This document shows, piece by piece, positions 45,032-54,155 of a DNA stretch of 64,000 nt. Position numbers and translations under genes: made by a program. This DNA is from Stomoxys calcitrans (Eukaryota; Arthropoda; Insecta; Diptera; Muscidae). A model generated the notes under the pieces. The model was not told the origin of the DNA and ran no database searches. It worked only from the letters and a program-made list of their open reading frames with translations. The first letter of the stretch is position 1, and each line of letters opens with the position of its first letter. The stretch spans positions 92,829,819-92,893,818 of the forward strand of contig NC_081555.1 in assembly GCF_963082655.1 (NCBI RefSeq), in the 5' to 3' direction.

Positions 45032-45262
45032 TTGGGTTGCCCAAAAAGTAATTACGGATTTTTCATATAGTCGGCGTTGACAAATTTTTTCACAGCTTGT
45101 GACTCTGTAATTGCATTCTTTCTTCTGTCAGTTATCAGCTGTTACTTTTAGCTTGCTTTAGAAAAAAAGTGTAAAAAAGTATATTTGATTAAAGTTCATT
45201 CTAAGTTTTATTAAAAATGCATTTACTTTAAAAAATCCGCAATTACTTTTTGGGCAACCCAA
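45032..45262 (+). mobile_element. Mariner-type MITE, copy 4, in LINE
   Basis: 231 bp, both TIRs intact (TTGGGTTGCCCAAAAAGTAA). TA lies at 45030-45031 and 45263-45264. The uninterrupted paralogue near 15540-15570 (minus strand) reads TTATGCTACATC; here the TA between ATGC and CATC is duplicated around the insert. Confidence 0.97.
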
Positions 45263-45263
45263 T

Positions 45264-46030
45264 ACATCATTTGCCTCTGGACATTGTTTTCTACCCAAAG
45301 TGCAGCGACCACTGCCGTGAGGTTAAGAAGGCTTTCTCATTGGTCATGTGGCGGCTACGGACACTGTGTTATACTTCACACAATATCCGATGTTCCAGGA
45401 AGTGTGGATTACACCCTACCTGAGCCGCTTTTTGATAAAAAGTACTGTATCACTATTCCTGATAGAAGCCATTGGAACTACTATATCCCTGGTAATAGAA
45501 GATACATAGACTTATATACGGATGGTTCCCAACTAAACGACCACGGGGGCTTTGGGTGTACTCTTAAGATCTAGAATTGGTCACATTGAAGAGGTTGCCC
45601 GGCCACTTCAGTGTGTATCAAGCAGATATCCTTGCAATTAAGGAAGTGATGGAATGGCTAAGATATAATTGTCATTACGACGATTGGCATAAATATCTCC
45701 TCAGACAGTCAGGCAGCCATTAAATCCCCGGAGAACGTATTTCTGAACACAAAAACTGCCCTCTACTGTCGCAGATTTCTCAACGAGATGGCAGAACAGT
45801 TCAAAATTCACCTGTTCTGGGTGCCGGGCCACAGAGATATTCCAGGGAATTCTAAAGCAGACAAGCTTGCCAGACTAGGTACTTCCTTACACACTCCAGG
45901 GACACTGGAATTTGTGGGTAAGCCTCCAGCGAGATGTAAGCTAAATTTTCGGGACCAGGCCCGAAGGGCAACGAATGATAGATGGTCACAAAGAGGGGGC
46001 TGTGAGCATTCCAAAACTATGTGACCTAAT
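45264..46030 (+). pseudogene. LINE family 2 RNase H domain
   Basis: Frame 45284-45574 includes RRYIDLYTDGSQLNDHGGFG near 45503, the first RNase H aspartate. SSDSQAAIKS near 45702 carries a later acidic residue in another frame. Frame 45788-46024 has FKIHLFWVPGHRDIPGNSKA, the last block, then the domain ends. Two frameshifts separate these parts. The MITE at 45032 lies just before it. Confidence 0.83.
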
Positions 46031-46201
46031 CTAGACTTGATGAGGTTTGCCGCTTTGCTGTCATTGGCAAGGACAGACGTACGAAAGACAACGAATGATA
46101 GATGGTCGCAAAGAGGGGGCTGTGAGCATTCCAATATTATGTGGTCTAATCTAGACTTGAAGAGGTCTACTGCTTTGCTGTCAATGGCTAGAACAGACGT
46201 A
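45962..46201. repeat. 120-bp tandem duplication in LINE family 2
   Basis: ACGAATGATAGATGGTC starts at 45971 and 46091. Copies at 14800 and 24400 show a single unit. Confidence 0.9.
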
Positions 46202-46655
46202 TCAGTCATTGTGTCCGTCATGATAGGTCACTGTCTGATCGGAAGACATGCTGAAAGATAGCCTTCAGTCTTTCAGCATGCCAGTAACGACTTTTGCAGA
46301 AGCTGTGAGGACATCGAAAAAGAAGAAGAGACTATAGAACACCTTCTGTGAGTGTGTCTCGCACTAGCAGTCCGAAGCCATTCCAATTTGGGTTCTAATT
46401 TCTTAGACAACCTGTCTGATTTAGCGGACATGAACATTCGCAAGTCGCTGGGCTTGTTAAAGCCATCTGAATGGTTCAACGGTAGGAACTAGAAGACATC
46501 TTCCCTCTTCTGTTCCTATGGTATCACAATGGACGAAAACGTCTAAGTGAGTCTGATGACAGACTGCCACTTAAACCTAACCTAACCTATGCAGGCTGCT
46601 GCCGCGACAGGCGATCTCCAGGAATCTTTGCCCTAAGATATGTTTCTATCAACCT

Positions 46656-47758
46656 CTAAAGAGTCTTCAGCATAAAGAATGACAGACTAATAGGACGAAA
46701 ATCTTTCGCCTTCGTGTGGTAGGGTTTTCCTGCTTTCGGAATGAAAATGACCTTCGTGTTCTTCCATCCCACAGGTATATATGACATGCTGATACAAGCA
46801 GAGTATGTCTCCCTAAGCCAGGGGACCAGTCCATCAGACACTGCTTGTAATTCAACCGGTGATACATAATCAGGGCCTGACGACTTAAAGGAGTCAAACT
46901 TCTTATCGCCCAAAGAACTTTTGGCTCAGACACAATGTCCCTAATAGCCTCCGACGAATGCATATGAGAAACAATCTTGTACGTTGGAGAATTTCCCAGG
47001 AAATGTGTATCAACGAGTAGTTCTAGTGTTTCCTCACTAGACATTGTTCATACATTCTCTGACTTCTGAATATACCCCACCGTAATAGGTCTCGAGGATA
47101 GAATCTTCCTTAGCCTATATATATTTTCTCCAAGGCTGAAACTAATAAAAGCGATGATCAAAGAAGCTGTGGCCATCCAACACTTCCCAGTCGCATATTT
47201 TTCCATTTATATCTTCTGATACAAAGGTAATATCTAGTACCCCCTGCCTGTTCCTGGTAATAAAGGTTGGTTTTTCCCCTTTCTTACAAATCGCGATATT
47301 CGAAAAGCAGCTCACCCCTTTCGTTGATATCCGAACTTCCCCATATCTGCGCATTAGCATCACTTCCTAAAATGAGGCTCTTCTTCCCTACAGAAGCAGC
47401 TTAAACCAGAGACTTAAAGTTAGAAGGCGGCATCTCTGAATCGGGTGCTATTTAAAGGGAAGCCAGCCAGTAATGAGACTTGTTTATTTCAAAGCTGGCT
47501 ACTACTAAATCTTCAGTGCTTAACGACGAAAAAAAAAACATTTTAAATACCCTTTGCAAGAATACAGGCTCTGTGTCTTCCATTCCCCGTACCCTTAAGA
47601 AGTTTTAATCCCGGAATTCTTAGTCTACGAACGATTCCTCTACACAGCCATGGTTCCTGGAAAAGAACCACGTCAAATCCCCCTGCCATCAGGAGGACCT
47701 TTAGTGCCGCCCAAGCGGCCTTACAATGATGGAGATTTTTCTGTAGAAACTGGGCCAT
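46656..47758 (-). pseudogene. LINE family 2 ORF2: endonuclease and RT start
   Basis: The proposed start codon at 47758 opens MAQFLQKNLHHCKAAWAALK. FDVVLFQEPWLCRG near 47670 has the QEPW motif with catalytic E. Further on the minus strand LILGSDANAQ near 47370 gives the D-N motif, and VLDGHSFFDHRFY near 47150 gives the final motif, with FDH in place of SDH. Frame 46656-46913 holds KSSGPDYVSPVELQ and PYHTKAKDFRPISLS of the RT N-terminus. The order is right for LINE ORF2, but several shifts break it. It ends before any RT catalytic residue. Confidence 0.83.
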
Positions 47759-48455
47759 AGTCAGAATTCGGAACTTCCACCACTGTTGTGTTAGCCTCGT
47801 CTTCTGATTCCACCAGGAGTTTATCCTCACAAGATTCGTTAGGTCTTGTCTTGATGAGCTTACGTACGCATTCAGGGGCAGATGAGAATGCTGTGCAACG
47901 ACTCTTCCTTAAGGACACTGGACACTTCGGTGTGGACGATTTCTCAATGGATTCTTCACTAACCGCTGCTGTTGAAGTACTTTCTGAGTTCCGTCCTTCC
48001 CCGCTAACGCACATCTTGAGCATAGTCTAACCGGATGACCCACCTTCACAGCGCTTGTCGGGTCGCGCTTCATTGCCTTTCGCTCCTGTCACGATTGTGG
48101 CAGGGGGATTTTCAGTCTCCTGCAATCCGCCAGACTTTAGCGATGTGGTCGATAGTTCCTCAGGCAAGTGTTCCGCAACAACTGCTGAGTCGTCTCGTGA
48201 TTCTCCAACCCCACCTCTTCTATAGACCTTCAGTTTCAACTTGTTGAAGTTGTAGGATACAATGTCTTCAGATTTGTTGAGGTCTGCAAGACAGCCGGAG
48301 TTGAGTACGAATACTGCATGTCTCCGGTCACCATCAGCCTTATCCAATCTATCTATCTTCCAGTCGATGGTTGAAAGATTAGGATTACATTCCCTTAGTC
48401 TTCCAAGTATCGCTTCAGGATCTGAGGGAATCCTTGTTATCCAAGCATGCGCCAT
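47721..48455 (-). pseudogene. LINE family 2 ORF1, C-terminal part
   Basis: A continuous frame of 245 codons interrupted by one TAG at 48024-48026. The first part contains WITRIPSDPEAILGRLRECN and WKIDRLDKADGDRRHAVFVL; I read it as the ORF1 nucleic-acid-binding type region of LOA-like elements, from its position and general resemblance. The second part is serine- and glutamate-rich. ORF1 ends at 47721, and the first ATG of ORF2 lies at 47758-47756, inside the end of ORF1, so the two frames overlap by about 38 bases. Confidence 0.7.
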
Positions 48456-48470
48456 TGGTCGAGAAAGAAT

Positions 48471-49842
48471 ACCTTCCTTTTTTTTAATTTTTCTACCAAT
48501 TGCTGTCTTGGAGCTATATATGCCCCATTTAGTGTCCGATTTCGCCGAAATTTGGAACAGACAACTGAAACCAAGCAGATTATCCTATCATCGGCTTGGT
48601 ACGAAGTTGAGCATTGATGCAAAGTGCAACAATCATTGGCAATGCCCGTTAAACTACCCGGGTCAAAGAGAGAAAAACTGTAGAGGAATCACAATGGGCC
48701 ACACAATGACACCAGCCAGGGCTGCGGAATCGATCGGAGTCGAGTTTTTGAGGCCGCAGTTGAATTTGGAGTAGGAGTCGGACTATTGAGGCGGTGTCGG
48801 AATTTGATTCGTAGCTGAGCACAATTGCTCCGAATCTGAACCGCTCTCCCACTCCGACTTTATACCCCAACTACGACTTAGACTCCGACCCGGGGTTGGA
48901 AACGAGGCCGCAGCTAATACCTAGGCATCCCATCTCTGGTATCAGCCACATCCAACCTTAGCTTAACTACCCGAACCAACCCTCTAAAAGGGCATAACGA
49001 TGTCAAATAAATATTCAAAAATTAAAAGCAAGAACATAACTTTACTTTAGAATTCATTGCAAAGCAAAGCGGCTCAAAAACGAAACAATCAGATAATGTT
49101 TGAATGGTAAACCTAAATGCCTTATTCCTAAAATTTGATGAAGCCTTAAATGGGTTTTTTTCACAGTTCTATATAGGAAATCAGCCAAAAAACCCAATTT
49201 AAAATCTACACTAAGTTTTATGAATACGGCCGCAAGTTTATTAAGATCTTCGCATTGGAAAAAATGACAAATGAGGCCTTGAGGCAATTGATAAGTAACC
49301 CATAAACTTATTTTATGATGAACAAATGCCTTCAACAGTTTAAACTCAAGATTTTATTAACAATCGCTGAGTTACTTTTTCTTGTTTTGTGTATCTTCTG
49401 CCAAACAGCAGTTAACTTTTAAATCATACACGACTTGTTGCCGTATCAGTGTTTATCTCTGGTCCCCTGCTTTTATAGCTCACTTTTTATTTTTATTTTT
49501 AGTTTTTCCTTATTTTTATTTGGTACGTTTTAAATCTATTTTTCATCAATGGCGTGCTCACAACAACAAATGAACTCAGTCACGTTCGACTTGAGTTATT
49601 TCAATCTTAAAATACAGAAGAAAAAAAAACACAAACGACTGTGAGTTTGTTAAGTAGGAGTCATAAACTAAAGAAGCCTTTAAATAAAAATAAAACTGTA
49701 ATGACACGAAAACTTTCAGGGCACCTAAATCCTTAAGCCATTACAAAAAAAAAGGATGCGCAGATAAAGAGAAGAAGTCATCACGAAGGAGGTTGAGTTG
49801 TGTGCTACTTTATGATATCCAACAAAAATTGGATAAAACCAG
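48471..49842. other. Mostly unassigned; small family A and GGAGTC remnants
   Basis: 48505-48600 has TGTCCGATTTCGCCGAAATT, a family A-like remnant. 48725-48900 has degenerate GGAGTC/CGGAGTC words like 20240-20300. From 48920 to 49842 I see no known element, and no convincing coding region. Confidence 0.45.
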
Positions 49843-50040
49843 GAAGAAAAGGCAAAAGTCGGGCAGCGCCGACTGTAAAATACCCTACACCTAACCTATA
49901 AGTACAAAGTCGCAGCAATATCTAATTCTGAACCAATTTGATGAACCTTGGCGGATGTTTTTAGATGGGTCATTAAACTATCCGTATCAAATTTCCAGCA
50001 AAAACATAAAATTCAGAAAAATGCCTAACAACTTTATTTG
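49843..50040 (+). repeat. Repeat family C
   Basis: AAAAGGCAAAAGTCGGGCAG, then ATACCCTACACCTAACCTAT matches 14216. It is followed by TTCTGAACCAATTTGATG, as at 14274. It ends at the mariner relic. Confidence 0.75.
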
Positions 50041-51015
50041 AATCGATAGTATGGTCCATATTATTTAATGTTTGAAGATTATTTCATACAAATGTTGACT
50101 GTGACCGCACCTCAAATGGTCCATCCGCCTAATCCAATTTTGGCATAATCTTCCCAATATTTCGACCGGTATCTCATGAATAAATGCTTCAATGTTGTCT
50201 TCCGTTGCGTTAATTGAAGCGGACTTGTCTGTATAGACATGAGCTTTAAAATAGCCCCACAATAAATAGTAAAAATTTGCAAATTTTGCCCATGAACATT
50301 CCGCTAAAGAACAGGGGCAAACTTCTCACATGTCAATGAGTGCAGTCCGATTCGAGGTTAAGTTCAATGATAAGGGGCCTCCTTTTTATAGCCGAGTCCG
50401 AACGGCGTGCCGCAGTGCGACACCTCTTTGGGGAGAAGTTTTATATGGCATAGCACCTCACAAACGTTGCCAGCATTAGAAGGGGAACCGCTCAATATTT
50501 TTTTTCGATGGTCTCGGATTCGAACCCAGGTCTCGGATTCGAACCCAGGTCTCGGATTCGAACTCAGGCGTTCAGCGTCATAGGCGGACATGCTAACCTC
50601 TGCGCTACGGTGGCCTCCTACGCACAAATATTCTAAAGGCCTTCAATTGCACGATCTAGGCGGCCAGTTGACCGGTCTCGAACGTAAAATAAAGTGTTCA
50701 CCGAAATCGCCTCTCAATAAGTCCATTGTCACGCGTGCTGTGTGGCATGTGGCACCGTCTTGTTGAAACCACATGGCAGGCAAGTCAAGCTCTTGCATTT
50801 TAGGCAAAAAAAGTTGGATATCATCTCACCATAGCGCTAACCATTCACAGTTATGTTACGATTCGCATCAACTATGAAGAAGTATGATCCAATGATGCCA
50901 CCAGCCCATAAACCGCTTCAAACTGTAACTTTTTCTGGATGCATTGATAGCCCTTGTAATGCTTCTGGCTGATCTTGACTCCATTAGAGTCAAAAATGAG
51001 CTTCGTCCATAAAAT
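50041..51015 (-). mobile_element. Mariner-like transposon relic, copy 3, split by SINE
   Basis: Transposase sequence lies at 50065-50262 (C-terminus: LWGYFKAHVYTDK region, ending HEIIFKH) and 50630-51010 (core). Near 50745-50760 the minus strand reads FQQDGATCH, with the second catalytic aspartate. VTVWSGLWAGGI-like sequence lies at about 50890-50930. The first aspartate block (DEAHF) is near 50995, at the break with family B. A SINE separates the last catalytic block from the C-terminus. Both TIRs are lost. Confidence 0.85.
50276..50619 (-). mobile_element. SINE family S1 with triplicated B box
   Basis: The whole S1 sequence is present in reverse, ending GGAGGCCACCGTAGCGCAGA (A box) on the minus strand. 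The B box unit is present three times as 19-bp direct repeats (50511-50529, 50530-50548, 50549-50567), each with GGTTCGAATCC or GAGTTCGAATCC. The insertion splits the mariner transposase at its LDY..LWG motif; imperfect ATTTRTTGTG-like flanks suggest a target-site duplication. Confidence 0.92.
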
Positions 51016-52925
51016 GGAAGTGCGCGCTATGAAATTTTTGGATTTGGAGGGTGGGGACGCTCCCCCCTACCCCTCCCCCTTCAAAAACGCCAGATCGCGA
51101 AGATGGGTGCACCGATTTAACCGAAGTTTTGAATGTCACCTTATGGTATTAAAAAAAAACAAACCGATATAAATTTTTGGGGTCAAAGACCCAGGGGGAA
51201 CGCCCCTTCCCAAAACCCTTTCGAACGGACATGTTTACTGATTGGAACAATATGGGTATCAAATGAAAAATATTTACGAGTAGAGTGCAAAAGTGATATA
51301 AAAATCACATCCTTAGTGTCTGGGGGTCCCCCACCTCCAAAAACACCACGCAACAGGATACTTTTATCGTTTTCAGCATTATGGGAATCAAAATAAAGGT
51401 ATTGAAAAAGAAGAGTACACATGAGACATAAAAATGTATTCATTGATGTCCGAAGGGCCTCCTCACCACCCTAAGCTCCCAGCAAAACATATTGGGAAAA
51501 TCAGGGACTCAAATGATAGGTTTAGGGAGTTAAATATGAAAATGGTATTAAACATAGGGTTCTAGTACCTAGGAGACCCAAAACCACCCAAAAGTAGTGC
51601 CCAAAATCAAAAGTGAACCAATCGAGACAATATGGGACTTAAATGAAAGGTATTTGACAGTAGAGTATGTATATGATATTCAAAATTAGGTCCAAGTACC
51701 TAGGGAGCCGTCCCAAGCCCAAAATCGCCCCAAAATTACTGCCAAAAACCATCGGGACAAGATGGGACTCAAATGAGAAGTTTTCGGGAGAAGAATACGA
51801 ATATGGTATCAAAAATTGGATCGAAGTACCAATGGCGTTGCCCTAAAAGTGCCGCCCAAAGTAAAAAGTGGACCGATCGAGATAATTTATGACTCCAATG
51901 AAAGGTAGTCGGGATTAAAGTATGAATATGATATTAAAAATTGGATCCAAATATCTATTGAATATGGTGTCAAAAATTGGATCCAAGTATCTAGGGCGTC
52001 GCCCCAAAAGAACCGGCCAAAGTAAAAAGTCGACCGATCGGGAAAATATAGGATTTCAATGAGAGGTATTCGAGAGTAGAGTATGAAAATTATATTAAAA
52101 AGTGGATCCAAGTGTCAAGGGAGAAGTCTCAGGCCCAAAACCACCCCAAAAGTACCGCCCAAAATCAAAGTGGACCGATCGGTTCAATATGGGACTCAAA
52201 TGAAAGATATTTGAGAGAAGAGCATGAATATGATATTTTAAATTGGGTTCAAGTTCCTAGGGAGCTGTCTTCAGCCCAAAACCGCTTCAAAATTACTGCC
52301 AAAAACCAAAGATGACCTATCGGGACAAAATGGGGCTCAAATGAGAGGTTTTCGGGAGTAGAATACGAATATGGTGTCAAAAATTGGATAAAAGTACCAA
52401 GGGCGTCGCCCCAAGAGTACCGCCCATAATAGAAAGTGGGCCGATCAGGACGATATAGAACTCCAATGAAAGGTATTCGGGAGAAGGGTATGAATATGAT
52501 AATAAAAACTGGATTCACGTATCTAGGACCCAAAACCAAACCAAAGAACTGTCCAAAATCAAAAGTGGAACGATCGGGACAATATGGAACTCCAATGAAA
52601 GGAATTTGAGAGTAGAGTACGACAAAGATTACCGATTGTTTATGGTTACAAATTGGGTGCAATTACCAAGGCGGGCAGCCGCAAAACCAAAACCGTCCCA
52701 AGTGAGCAATTTAGACGAGCACGATAATATGGGACTCAAATAAAAGGTATTCGCGAGAAGACTACGAATATGGCATTAAAAATCAGGTTCATCTAATATA
52801 CCCTCAAAACACCTTCCAAAATGTAAATATTTGTCAACCATGGACATATGAAATTCACTAAAAGGTATTTTGGCAGTAGATTTAATAAAGGCACAGTAGA
52901 GCGGACAGGGTACAGCTAGTCTGAT
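51016..52925 (+). mobile_element. Family B repeat array, copy 2
   Basis: The head contains AAAAACGCCAGATCGCGAAG near 51083, then about twelve units with a TATGGG..TCAAATGA..AGGTATT..GAG block at about 51251, 51380, 51502, 51631, 51761 and so on. Spacings are mostly 122-130 bp. It ends GGACAGGGTACAGCTAG at about 52918, where family A follows. No known protein motif is found. Confidence 0.8.
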
Positions 52926-54155
52926 ATATAACAAGTAAAAGCGTGCTAAGTTCGGCGGGGCTGAATCTTATATACCCTCCACCATGAATCGCATTTGTCG
53001 AGTTCTATGCGCGGTATCTCTTTTTAGGCAAACAAAGAACATTGAATACGAACTGTTATGCTTTTGGAGATATATCAAGTTATAGTCCGATTCGGACCAT
53101 ATTATGTGTAAATTGTGTAATATTTCAGTTCATTCGGATAAGAATTGCACCTTGTAGGGGCTCGAGAAGCAAAATCAGGATAGATAGGTTTATATGAGAT
53201 CGATATTTATACTGATCGATTCAGACCATATTAGACACGTATGTTGAAATTCATGAGAGAAGCCGTTGTACAAAATTTCTGCCAAATCGGATAAGAATTA
53301 CGTCCTCTAGAGGCTCAAGAAGTCAAAATCCCAGATCGGTTTATATGGCAGTTATATCAGGTTATATACCGATTTGCGCCATACTTAGCAAAGTTATTGG
53401 AAGTCATAACAAAACACCAAGTGCAAAACTTCAGCCAAATCGGATGAGAATTAAGGGCTCTATTGGCTCAACAAGTCAAGATCCAATATTGATTTATATG
53501 ACAGCTATACCAGATTATGAACCGATTTGAATCATACTTAAAACAGTTGTTGGAAGTGATACCAAAACACAACGTGCAAAATTTCAAAATCGGACGAGAA
53601 TTGCGCCCTCTAGAGCCTCTAAAGGCTCAAGAAGTCAAGACCCAAGATCGGTTTATATGGCAACTATATCAAAACATTCACCGATTTGAACCATACTTAG
53701 CGCAGTTGTTGGAAATGATACCAAAACACCACGTGCAAAATTTCAGTCAAATCGGACGAGAACTGCGCCCTCTAGAGGTTCAAGAAGTCAAGACCCAAGA
53801 TCGGTTTATATGGCAGCTATATCAAAACATGGACTATTTACAATCCCAACCGACCTACACTAATAAAAAGTATTTGTGCAAAATTTCAAGTGGCGAGGTT
53901 TTCTCTTTCGAATGTTAGCGTAGGACGGACATGGCTAGATCGACTTAAAATTACATGAAGATCAATAATATATATACTTTATGGGGTCTCAGAGGCATAT
54001 TTCGACAGACAGACGGACGGACGGACATGGCTAGATCGACTTAAAATTACATGCAGGTCAAGAATATATATACTTTATGGGGTCTCAGAGGCCTATTTCG
54101 AGGTGTTACAGACAGAATGACGAAATTAGTATACCCCCATCCTACGGTGGAGGGT
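52926..54155 (-). mobile_element. Family A repeat, full length, between two B arrays
   Basis: The left end is AACAAGTAAAAGCGTGCTAA with TATATACCCTCCACCATGA. The right end is CCATCCTACGGTGGAGGGTA. Landmarks lie at 53338, 53491, 53650 and 53803 (153, 159, 153). Near the right end a 100-bp segment with GGACATGGCTAGATCGACTT is duplicated (53930 and 54026). Confidence 0.92.

Larger units (their letters stand above)
44267..46588 (+). mobile_element. LOA/I-like LINE family 2, copy D (3' half)
   Basis: It starts at the RT block EGAFNN and continues through the RT catalytic box, thumb, RNase H and 3' UTR to CCTAACCTAACCTATGCAG at about 46588. A MITE is inserted at 45032-45262. A 120-bp tandem duplication lies near 45962-46201. 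It directly abuts copy E, which lies in the opposite orientation and covers the complementary 5' half. Confidence 0.87.
46589..48470 (-). mobile_element. LOA/I-like LINE family 2, copy E (5' half)
   Basis: On the minus strand it starts with the C-terminal part of ORF1 (48455), then ORF2 endonuclease (47830-47142), and the start of RT (46656-47044), ending within RT at about 46589. Its missing part is roughly what copy D holds. The 5' end is lost near 48470. Confidence 0.85.
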
